This document shows positions 1 to 5,007 of a DNA stretch of 5,744 nucleotides, piece after piece. Positions within the stretch are counted from its first letter, which is position 1. Each line of letters starts with the position of its first letter. Below the pieces are notes generated by a model, which did not search any database, was not told where the DNA came from, and saw only the letters and a list, made by a program, of their open reading frames with translations. This stretch comes from Desulfobacterales bacterium (lineage in GTDB: Bacteria > Desulfobacterota > Desulfobacteria > Desulfobacterales > C00003106), in the NCBI GenBank assembly GCA_030594505.1, contig JAUVFC010000124.1:1-5744 (forward strand). The letters run 5' to 3'. Position numbers and translations under genes: made by a program.

Positions 1-130
1 CATACTGGCGCTGTCGCAAATGGCGCTCGATTTTCCGGAGATTATCGAGGCAGATATCAATCCACTTTTGGTCCGCCCCGAAGGAAAAGGGGCGGTGGCG
101 GTGGATGCGAGGTTTACTATACAGGAATAA
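1..130 (+). CDS. ADP-forming acetate/acyl-CoA ligase, C-terminal fragment (5' end outside window)
   Basis: Only the last 42 residues are present, read from base 2 and ending at TAA 128-130. The visible segment contains EADINPLLVRPEGKGAVAVD followed by ARFTIQE. The pattern 'E-x-DINPL ... avDar' is the typical end of the ATP-grasp (beta) part of NDP-forming acyl-CoA synthetases, which convert acyl-CoA, ADP and phosphate to acid, CoA and ATP in the cytoplasm. The same ending occurs in succinyl-CoA synthetase beta subunits and protein acetyltransferases of the Pat type, so substrate and full domain layout cannot be read from here. The neighbouring BioD-like/DRTGG gene, a family related to the N-terminal part of phosphotransacetylase, supports a role in acetyl-CoA metabolism. 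No intrinsic terminator with a T-run follows; a long palindrome begins 5 bp after the stop. Confidence 0.82.
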   Translation, partial: ILALSQMALDFPEIIEADINPLLVRPEGKGAVAVDARFTIQE

Positions 131-134
131 AATA

Positions 135-277
135 GTGTCCATACAGAAACGGCATATTTTGCCCCAATACCGCGTTCTCCGCAGGTTTCTATCCTCGACG
201 TAGCACTGCTACGCCTCCGGTAAAAACCTTTGTGCGGCCTTGTCTTGGGACAAAATCTACCATTTCTGTATGGACAC
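135..277. repeat. 143-bp gap-free imperfect palindrome (MITE-like/REP-like element)
   Basis: The ends are a perfect 15-bp inverted repeat, GTGTCCATACAGAAA at 135-149 and its reverse complement at 263-277. Bases pair about an exact centre at 206 without needing any insertion. Further paired blocks are 156-161 with 251-256, 163-167 with 245-249, 183-188 with 224-229, and the core CGTAGCA-C-TGCTACG at 199-213. The whole would fold as a long mismatched hairpin in RNA or a cruciform in DNA. It fills most of the gap between the acyl-CoA ligase and the BioD-like gene. I see no clear target-site duplication. The apparent reverse-strand reading frame across it is a by-product of the repeat. Whether it is mobile, or acts as a processing or attenuation hairpin, is inference. 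Confidence 0.85.
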
Positions 278-343
278 GAAGTAACAAAAGCAAAAAATAG
301 CTTTTTGGGGGGAACTCCAAGTTATAATTAAGAGGGGAATGCC

Positions 344-1411
344 ATGAAATCTCTATACGTAGCATCAACATCAGGATATTCAGGGAAAAACCTCATAGTG
401 TTGGGGCTTAGTCACCGATTCTTAGAGGACAACATAAAGCTGGGCTACTTTAAGCCGGTTGGTATTTCCCCTGTCAAAGCCAGGGGGGGGTTCACAGACA
501 AGGATGCGTGGGTTATCTATCGCGCTCTTGACCTTGAAGTACCGATTGAGGATTTGTGCCCGGGATTGATAACGCATGATATTATGATGGAGGCCTACCA
601 ACACGATATAGAGGGGCTTGAAGAACGTATAACGACCGTTTTCAAACGTATCTCCGAGGGAAAAGATCTTGTCCTAATGAGCGGCTCAGGCTCGCTGGCT
701 TCCGGCAAGTTCCTGAATTTATCGGGATTTCAGGTTGTGGAAAAGCTTGACAGCAAAGTAATTCTTGTTGATCAATACGAAAAAGAATTTTTCTTGGATG
801 CTGTATTAGATGCCCGGGACCGCTTGGGGGAAAGGCTAATCGGTTTAATTATTAATAACGTAGATGCGGAACTGCGAGATATGGTGAGAGACCATATTGT
901 CCCCTTCCTCCAGAGAAAAGGGGTCCCGGTGTTGGGTATAATACCGCACCATACAGTTTTAGGGGCTGTCATGGTCGAAGATATAGTGGAGAGACTCGGC
1001 GCCGACGTGCTGTGTTGTAAGGATAAGCTGGAGGAACTTGTAGAAAATTTTTTGATCGGCGGAATGCAGGTAGATAAGTTTATTGAGTACGCGCGAAAGA
1101 TGCGAAATAATGCGGTCATTGTTGGGGGAGACCGCTCGGATGTTCAGTTGGCCGCCATAGAGACCCGTGCCAAATGCATTATTTTGACAGGCAACCTGTA
1201 TCCGAATGAAATTGTGGTATCAAAGGCTGAAATGAACGGTGTCCCCATGTTGGTAGTGAGGGGCGATACCTATACCGTGGCCAAAACAGTCGGTGATCTG
1301 TCACGTAAACTTCGTCTCCGGGAAAGAGAAAAAGTAGAGGAGGGGGTGCGTCTGATAGATGAAGGAGTTGACTTTGATCGTCTATACAGGTTATTAGGGA
1401 TAAAAGTCTAA
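344..1411 (+). CDS. BioD-like N-terminal domain plus DRTGG domain protein (phosphotransacetylase-related, no catalytic Pta domain)
   Basis: This is a 355-residue cytoplasmic protein. Residues 1 to about 210 resemble the BioD/dethiobiotin-synthetase-like P-loop domain (AAA_26) found at the N-terminus of long phosphotransacetylases: a P-loop-like STSGYSGKN at 8-16, YFKPVG at 35-40, a 'LVLMSGSGS' strand at 109-117 and 'IGLIINNVD' at 166-174. Residues about 212-322 match the DRTGG domain, with VGGDRSDVQLAA at 260-271 and 'IILTGNLYPNEIVV' at 279-292. The C-terminal phosphate acetyltransferase domain of about 330 residues is missing, so acetyltransferase activity is not expected; the family's function is unknown and a nucleotide-responsive regulatory role is plausible. 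The P-loop ends K15-N16 where Thr or Ser is usual. AGAGGGG at 331-337 is a well-placed ribosome site for the ATG at 344. It lies 213 bp after the acyl-CoA ligase and 13 bp before pyrR, probably co-transcribed with the latter. Confidence 0.82.
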   Translation: MKSLYVASTSGYSGKNLIVLGLSHRFLEDNIKLGYFKPVGISPVKARGGFTDKDAWVIYRALDLEVPIEDLCPGLITHDIMMEAYQHDIEGLEERITTVFKRISEGKDLVLMSGSGSLASGKFLNLSGFQVVEKLDSKVILVDQYEKEFFLDAVLDARDRLGERLIGLIINNVDAELRDMVRDHIVPFLQRKGVPVLGIIPHHTVLGAVMVEDIVERLGADVLCCKDKLEELVENFLIGGMQVDKFIEYARKMRNNAVIVGGDRSDVQLAAIETRAKCIILTGNLYPNEIVVSKAEMNGVPMLVVRGDTYTVAKTVGDLSRKLRLREREKVEEGVRLIDEGVDFDRLYRLLGIKV

Positions 1412-1424
1412 GAGGGACCATAGT

Positions 1425-1961
1425 ATGGCAAACGAAAAAGTAATTCTCAAGGCCAAGGATATTGATCGGATACTTACGAGGATAACACATGAGATACTTG
1501 AAACCCATAAGGGAGTAAAAGATCTCGTGTTGATCGGTATCCGCACGGGAGGGGTCTACCTGGCCGATCGTATACAGAAGAAGATCTCTGAAATAGAAGA
1601 CGTCGTCGTACCAAAAGGTGATATTGATATTAACCTGTACAGGGACGACTGGACCCGTATCAGCCATCAACCGGTCATTCAAAAAACAGAAATTCCTTTC
1701 TCGCTGGACGACCAAGAGGTAATCCTGGTTGATGATGTCCTGTTTACCGGACGGACCGTTCGCGCGGCCATGGGGGTCCTCATCGACTTTGGCCGCCCGA
1801 AGCGTATCGAGCTCGCGGTCCTGATCGACAGGGGGCACCGGGAACTCCCGATTGAGGCTAATTACGCAGGAAAGCATGTTGAAACGATATATGACACGAC
1901 CGTGAATGTTTATCTGAAAGAGTCGGCCGGGAAGGACGAGGTAGTAATAAGCCGGCGGTGA
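1425..1961 (+). CDS. pyrR: PyrR family: uracil phosphoribosyltransferase / pyrimidine operon regulator
   Basis: The 178-residue length and full-length similarity fit PyrR (Bacillus PyrR about 180). Type I phosphoribosyltransferase features are intact: the PRPP-binding loop VILVDDVLFTGRTVRAAM at 99-116, the pyrophosphate loop IRTGGVYLA at 39-47, 'DIDINLYRDD' at 66-75, and LIDRGHRELPI at 133-143. It would convert uracil and PRPP to UMP in the cytoplasm. In Bacillus, PyrR also binds pyr leader RNA. By recalled alignment, Thr18, Arg19, His22, Arg141 and Lys152 of Bacillus are kept (T18, R19, H22, R139, K150), but Arg27 is Thr27 and Arg146 is Glu144, so RNA binding is doubtful. GAGGGA at 1412-1417, directly after the upstream stop, is the ribosome site. 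No pyrimidine biosynthesis gene is in view; it sits in a tight run with the BioD-like gene and the YcaO gene. Confidence 0.94.
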   Translation: MANEKVILKAKDIDRILTRITHEILETHKGVKDLVLIGIRTGGVYLADRIQKKISEIEDVVVPKGDIDINLYRDDWTRISHQPVIQKTEIPFSLDDQEVILVDDVLFTGRTVRAAMGVLIDFGRPKRIELAVLIDRGHRELPIEANYAGKHVETIYDTTVNVYLKESAGKDEVVISRR

Positions 1962-1968
1962 CCAAAAA

Positions 1969-3699
1969 ATGAAACTACAAGATTGTTTTAAAAATTACAC
2001 CTACGAACTCGACAAGGTTATTTCTCCTGAAGAGACCGTTCAAAAGGTCAGGGAACGGTTGAAAGACTCAGAGATTGATATACTGGAAAAACTCGTCCGT
2101 ATTGATACCGGACGTCTCAATATCCCGGTCTACCTCAGTATGTGTGGAGCGGATGCGGTGAAAACAATAGGCGCCCACAAACAGATGGGAAAGGGAGGAA
2201 CACCGGATCAAGCCCGGGCAAGCGCCCTGATGGAACTTGTAGAGCGATTCAGTTTTTTTAGTTTTATGCGTGAAAACAAATTCCTGGAAACAACATACCG
2301 TACGATCAAGGACCGCGCTCTTTCATACCATTATATCCCGCTCTCGGTACACGACCCTGATCCCGGATCAGACGCAACGCCAAAATTATTTGAAGAACTG
2401 CCGCTTACCTGGGCAAAAGCCTCAGATATAAAAACCGGCAAGGAGCTGTACCTTCCTATCGGATGGTTTTATGCCATTCATGAATATAATGGACCGGCCG
2501 CGGGCAACTCTGTGGAAGAGGCGCTTCTTCAAGGACTCTGCGAGGTGGTGGAACGGCATGTCGCTTCCATAATCAGCCATGAAAAGCGACCTACTCCCAC
2601 AATTTCTTTGGAATCCGTCAAAGATCCGGCGGGCAGGGAACTGATACGGAAATTTCAACAAAACGGAATCAAATTATACTTAAAGGATTTTTCACTTAAT
2701 ACAGGGATACCTACTGTAGGCGCGCTTGCATACGATCCAGGCACCTTTCCTCATTCCAGTGAGATTATATTTACCGCCGGCACGACGACCAGCCCTGAAA
2801 AATCGGTTATCCGGGCACTGACCGAGGTCGCTCAATTAGCCGGTGATTTTCAAAATCGGACCACCTATAGCCCCACGCTTCCCAAATTTATGGATCTACA
2901 AGAAGCATCCTATGTGACGTCTGATGCACAAGTCGTTGATTTGCAAACACTTCCTGATCTGGCGGACAACAACTTAAAGGTCGAAATCGACCGGTGCACA
3001 GAGGCTCTTTCCTGTATCGGTCTCAATGTCTTTGCGGTGGACATGACGCACCCAAGCCTAAAAATTCCGGTTGCTTACACGGTTATTCCCGGGGCGCACT
3101 TCCGGGACAGAACCAGAGACAATGATGTCTGTTATCATTCCGCCAAGCTGATTTCCCAGTTGCCTGATGCGCATAGAGCCCTTGAAGAGATGCAAAAGAT
3201 GTCGATGCTCTTCCCGGATCGTTATGAGGTGGAGTTCTTTTTGGGATATACTTATGAAATGCTTGAACGGCCGGAAAAGGCCCTTCAACATTTTGAACGG
3301 GCACTTTTGCTTGACCCCCGGCCGGCAGACAGGGCGAGCGTATATTGCCACATTGGGATCGCGTATCGCGACAGGGGCGCCTATGAAAAGGCTATCGGGA
3401 TATTGTTGGAAGGTCTCAGCCACAATAACCTATCGAAAGAAATCTATCAGCAGTTAGGATACTGCTATTTTAAGCTAAAGGTATACGAGAAGGCGATAGC
3501 CCAATTCGAAAAGGTCCTGGAAATCGACCCCGGTTCCGCCATTGATTATGCTAACATCGGGGCCAACTTAAAAGCGATGGGACATAATACGGAGGCCGTC
3601 AAACTTTACGAAATGGGTCTCGATCTTGATCCCGAAATCGATTTTGCTCAAAGTCATCTTAGTGAACTTCGGAGAGAGATTGCAAACGAGGTTAAGTGA
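1969..3699 (+). CDS. YcaO-domain protein with C-terminal TPR repeats
   Basis: This 576-residue protein is close in length to E. coli YcaO (about 586), which also carries a TPR-like C-terminal region. The YcaO fold spans roughly residues 50-385. Nucleotide/Mg-binding motifs are present in order: glycine-rich MGKGGTPDQ at 73-81 followed by S85-x3-E89-xx-E92-R93, then QGLCEVVER at 188-196, then RALTEVAQ at 282-289, and IPVAYTVIPG at 366-375. About four TPR units follow at 417-450, 456-487, 490-521 and 524-555. YcaO enzymes use ATP to activate backbone amides, for azoline formation, thioamidation, or in E. coli S12 methylthiolation with RimO. The C-terminus lacks the PxPxP ending of azoline-forming members, and no TfuA, E1-like or precursor-peptide gene is visible, so the substrate is unknown. 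The ATG is 7 bp after the pyrR stop, with GGTGA overlapping that stop as a modest ribosome site. dsrC follows 147 bp downstream. Confidence 0.93.
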   Translation: MKLQDCFKNYTYELDKVISPEETVQKVRERLKDSEIDILEKLVRIDTGRLNIPVYLSMCGADAVKTIGAHKQMGKGGTPDQARASALMELVERFSFFSFMRENKFLETTYRTIKDRALSYHYIPLSVHDPDPGSDATPKLFEELPLTWAKASDIKTGKELYLPIGWFYAIHEYNGPAAGNSVEEALLQGLCEVVERHVASIISHEKRPTPTISLESVKDPAGRELIRKFQQNGIKLYLKDFSLNTGIPTVGALAYDPGTFPHSSEIIFTAGTTTSPEKSVIRALTEVAQLAGDFQNRTTYSPTLPKFMDLQEASYVTSDAQVVDLQTLPDLADNNLKVEIDRCTEALSCIGLNVFAVDMTHPSLKIPVAYTVIPGAHFRDRTRDNDVCYHSAKLISQLPDAHRALEEMQKMSMLFPDRYEVEFFLGYTYEMLERPEKALQHFERALLLDPRPADRASVYCHIGIAYRDRGAYEKAIGILLEGLSHNNLSKEIYQQLGYCYFKLKVYEKAIAQFEKVLEIDPGSAIDYANIGANLKAMGHNTEAVKLYEMGLDLDPEIDFAQSHLSELRREIANEVK

Positions 3700-3721
3700 A
3701 ATCCTTCTCTATATTTTCATG

Positions 3722-3750
3722 TTGACAAAAAGATTCGTATACTATATACG
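3722..3750 (+). promoter_or_regulatory. Predicted sigma70-type promoter of dsrC
   Basis: A perfect -35 hexamer TTGACA lies at 3722-3727. A -10 candidate TATACG at 3745-3750 gives the ideal 17-bp spacer; TATATA at 3743-3748 with a 15-bp spacer is the alternative. It starts 23 bp after the YcaO stop, so dsrC can be transcribed independently, with a leader of roughly 90 nt. The strong -35, the consensus ribosome site and the dedicated terminator all fit a highly expressed monocistronic dsrC. There is no terminator between the YcaO gene and this promoter, so read-through is also possible. Confidence 0.6.
3736..3750. promoter_or_regulatory. Dyad CGTATA-CTA-TATACG overlapping the dsrC -10 region
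   Basis: Perfect 6-bp arms flank a 3-bp centre, covering the likely -10 element. A regulator bound here would block RNA polymerase, so it is a candidate operator. No known regulator motif is recognised. Part of the symmetry comes from the AT-rich -10 itself, so chance is possible. Confidence 0.35.
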
Positions 3751-3789
3751 TGGATTCTATATTTTGGGTGGTTTATTGAAGGGGAATGG

Positions 3790-3832
3790 TGACAGACCAA
3801 ATAAAATACTGTCAAATTATTCGTATTACGAA
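3790..3832. promoter_or_regulatory. dsrC leader: inverted repeats TGACAG/CTGTCA and TTCGTA-T-TACGAA
   Basis: TGACAG at 3790-3795 is complementary to CTGTCA at 3809-3814 (13-nt loop). A 13-bp palindrome TTCGTATTACGAA at 3820-3832 ends just inside the ribosome site AAAGGAGGA (3831-3839). The second palindrome shares TTCGTAT with 3734-3740 in the promoter, and the two dyad centres are 83 bp apart. These could be protein sites or a leader hairpin next to the ribosome site; a role is inferred only from position. Confidence 0.3.
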
Positions 3833-3846
3833 AGGAGGATTGTTTT

Positions 3847-4164
3847 ATGGCAACCGTTGAATTTGGAGGAAAAAGTTTTGAGGTGGATGAAGACGGCTTC
3901 ATCGACAGTTTTGACAGTTTTTGTCCGGAGTGGATACAGCACGTAAAAAAGGAAGAAGGTATCGAGGAACTGACTGACGAACACCATAAGGTAATTGATT
4001 GTCTGCAAGACTATTATAAGAAGAATGGTATTGCGCCCATGGTTCGTATTCTTTCCAAGACGACCGGTTTCAAGCTGAAATACATCTATGAGCTTTTTCC
4101 GTCAGGACCGGGCAAAGGCGCCTGTAAAATGGCAGGACTGCCCAAACCGACCGGATGTGTGTAA
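3847..4164 (+). CDS. dsrC: DsrC, sulfur-carrier/trisulfide partner of dissimilatory sulfite reductase
   Basis: The protein has 105 residues, normal for DsrC. It has the family start MATVEFGGKSFEVDEDGF and the diagnostic C-terminal arm GACKMAGLPKPTGCV with both conserved cysteines, Cys93 and the penultimate Cys104. TusE-type tRNA thiolation relatives keep only the last cysteine, so this is a true DsrC. In sulfate/sulfite reducers DsrAB loads sulfite-derived sulfur onto DsrC as a trisulfide between these cysteines, and the membrane complex DsrMKJOP is thought to reduce it. It acts in the cytoplasm. A consensus ribosome site AAAGGAGGA at 3831-3839 precedes the ATG at optimal spacing. It has its own promoter and terminator and is away from dsrAB in this window, as is common in sulfate reducers. 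Cys26 and Cys52 are additional, not part of the known mechanism. An oxidative (rDsr) sulfur oxidiser is possible but less likely from context. Confidence 0.96.
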   Translation: MATVEFGGKSFEVDEDGFIDSFDSFCPEWIQHVKKEEGIEELTDEHHKVIDCLQDYYKKNGIAPMVRILSKTTGFKLKYIYELFPSGPGKGACKMAGLPKPTGCV

Positions 4165-4194
4165 TTAAGATACATACTATTTGATTTTAAGTTT

Positions 4195-4231
4195 AAAAAA
4201 AGGCTTTGCAAATATGCAAAGCCTTTTTTTT
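4195..4231 (+). terminator. Strong Rho-independent terminator of dsrC
   Basis: The stem AGGCTTTGCA at 4201-4210 pairs perfectly with 4215-4224 around an AATA loop, and is extended by A-run 4195-4200 pairing with the T-run. Eight T residues follow at 4224-4231. It lies 30 bp after the dsrC stop. Because an A-run precedes and a T-run follows, it could also terminate reverse-strand transcription. Confidence 0.95.
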
Positions 4232-4245
4232 ATGATAATAAAAGA

Positions 4246-4271
4246 GTAACTGCTCAGGGTAACTGCTCAGG
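4246..4271. repeat. Tandem 13-bp direct repeat
   Basis: GTAACTGCTCAGG occurs twice head to tail, 4246-4258 and 4259-4271, without mismatch. It lies directly upstream of a second short tandem array in the dsrC-yjbQ gap. No function is evident. Confidence 0.9.
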
Positions 4272-4305
4272 TTCAAAGTTCAGGGGTTCAGGGGTTCAAG
4301 GTTGA
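4271..4305. repeat. Short tandem array of GTTCA(R)n units
   Basis: Units are GTTCAAA (4271-4277), GTTCAGGG twice (4278-4285, 4286-4293), GTTCAAG (4294-4300) and a degenerate GTTGA (4301-4305). The array is strand-biased and overlaps the start of the mini palindrome by a few bases. Slippage-prone simple repeat; no coding potential seen. Confidence 0.8.
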
Positions 4306-4350
4306 CGACTTCGTAAAAAGTCGCCAGGTACCCTTTTTACGAGATCATTA
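4303..4350. repeat. 48-bp mini copy of the TTTTTACGA inverted-repeat element upstream of yjbQ
   Basis: 4303-4322 matches the left terminal repeat of the element at 4796-4986 in 17 of 20 positions; 4331-4350 matches the right terminal repeat in 15 of 20. The core TCGTAAAAAG (4311-4320) and CTTTTTACGA (4333-4342) pair perfectly around a 12-nt centre. This looks like a solo or internally deleted copy with an eight-base spacer between the two end sequences. It ends 31 bp before the yjbQ start. Confidence 0.7.
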
Positions 4351-4381
4351 TTAGTGATATTATCTCAGTGGAGAGGATGTT

Positions 4382-4771
4382 ATGACCACAATTACCGTTA
4401 AAACAACTGTACGGTCCGAGATGATTGATATCACGCATGATGTGGAACGCTTAATTCATGCTGACAATGTCCGGAACGGGTTCTGTTATATATTTGTTCC
4501 TCATACAACCGCAGGGATCACTATCAACGAGGGAGCAGATCCAAGTGTACGGGATGACATCGTAACCACATTAAACAAGCTTATTCCCTGGGAGGGGGGG
4601 TATCGCCACCGTGAAGGGAATTCTGCCGCCCATATAAAGACAACTATTGTAGGCTCTTCTGAAACAATCGCAGTGCAAGACGGACGCTTGCAATTAGGCA
4701 CCTGGCAGGCCATTTTTTTCTGCGAATTCGACGGCCCGAGAACCCGCAAGGTTCATGTTCGTTTCTTTTAA
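4382..4771 (+). CDS. yjbQ: YjbQ / UPF0047 family protein (secondary thiamine-phosphate synthase type)
   Basis: This 129-residue single-domain cytoplasmic protein is slightly shorter than E. coli YjbQ (about 138). Family signatures are complete: HTTAGITINE at 41-50 with D53 following, GGYRHREGNSAAH at 72-84, G91, the LGTWQAIFF segment at 105-113 and EFDGPRTRKV at 115-124. The invariant histidines (41, 76, 84) and Asn/Glu residues line the presumed active site. Members are annotated as secondary thiamine-phosphate synthase because some rescue thiE mutants, but the physiological reaction remains unclear. The ribosome site GGAGAGG at 4370-4376 is five bases from ATG 4382; an out-of-frame ATG at 4377 is not used. 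The gene stands alone between the dsrC terminator and kdsB, with palindromic elements of the same family on both sides; the downstream hairpin starts at the base after the stop codon. Confidence 0.93.
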   Translation: MTTITVKTTVRSEMIDITHDVERLIHADNVRNGFCYIFVPHTTAGITINEGADPSVRDDIVTTLNKLIPWEGGYRHREGNSAAHIKTTIVGSSETIAVQDGRLQLGTWQAIFFCEFDGPRTRKVHVRFF

Positions 4772-4815
4772 GACTTTTTACGAAACCATCAAACCTGATG
4801 GTTTCGTAAAAAGTC
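4772..4815. repeat. Perfect 20-bp-stem hairpin abutting the yjbQ stop
   Basis: GACTTTTTACGAAACCATCA at 4772-4791 is the exact reverse complement of 4796-4815, with a 4-nt AACC loop. It begins at the base after the yjbQ TAA. It is not followed by a T-run, so it is not a classical terminator, although such a stem could protect the yjbQ mRNA 3' end. Its right arm doubles as the left terminal repeat of the 191-bp element. Confidence 0.9.
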
Positions 4816-4986
4816 CCCAATTCGCCTGATTGGTCACTTTTTAAGCTTCTAAACTCGCTTCGCTAAATCGTAAAAACTCGGGCTAACGCCCTCAAACAGT
4901 TTACGATTTTGACGCTTCACTTCGTTGAGAAGCTTTACAAAAGATGACCAAAATAGGCTCATCAGAGACTTTTTACGAAACCATCA
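4796..4986. mobile_element. 191-bp MITE-like palindromic element with 20-bp terminal inverted repeats
   Basis: The 20-bp ends at 4796-4815 and 4967-4986 are perfect reverse complements. Nested pairs inside are TTGGTCA/TGACCAA (4830-4836/4945-4951), AAGCTTCT/AGAAGCTT (4843-4850/4928-4935), AATCGTAAA/TTTACGATT (4866-4874/4900-4908) and GGGC-TAAC-GCCC at 4880-4891, so nearly the whole element can fold on itself. Four-base AACC lies immediately outside both ends (4792-4795, 4987-4990), consistent with a target-site duplication, but the left AACC is also the loop of the adjoining hairpin. It encodes no protein, so any movement would need a transposase elsewhere. It fills most of the yjbQ-kdsB gap; nothing else is seen there apart from the kdsB ribosome site. 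Confidence 0.7.
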
Positions 4987-5007
4987 AACCTGGAGTTGAA
5001 AAGAAAG

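Noticed and set aside
291..307. CAAAAA...TTTTTG as a small terminator before the BioD-like gene
   Set aside because: The stem is A/T only and the T-run is followed by a G-run; it would not form a stable terminator hairpin.
323..328. TATAAT upstream of the BioD-like gene as a promoter -10
   Set aside because: A start about seven bases downstream would fall within the ribosome site, and no acceptable -35 lies at the right distance.
189..371. Reverse-strand 60-residue open frame across the first palindrome
   Set aside because: It lies almost wholly in the 143-bp palindrome and overlaps the start of the BioD-like gene; no recognisable domain, so it is a by-product of the repeat.
1179..1877. Reverse-strand 232-residue open frame
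   Set aside because: It is antisense to the BioD-like gene and to pyrR, both with clear family motifs, and its translation shows no domain.
3626..3946. Plus-strand 106-residue frame spanning the YcaO end, dsrC promoter and dsrC start
   Set aside because: It is in another frame from two well-supported genes, has no ribosome site and no recognisable protein features.
3847..4164. TusE (tRNA 2-thiolation relay) instead of DsrC
   Set aside because: Both C-terminal cysteines (93 and 104) are present in the GxCKMAGLPKPTGCV-type arm; TusE keeps only the penultimate one.
4355..4363. TGATATTAT as an extended -10 for yjbQ
   Set aside because: The -35 region (TTTTAC) is poor and the leader would be only about 12 nt; possible but not supportable.
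4772..5000. CRISPR array suggested by repeated TTTTTACGA sequences
   Set aside because: There are only a few copies in mixed orientation forming terminal inverted repeats, with no regular spacers and no cas genes.
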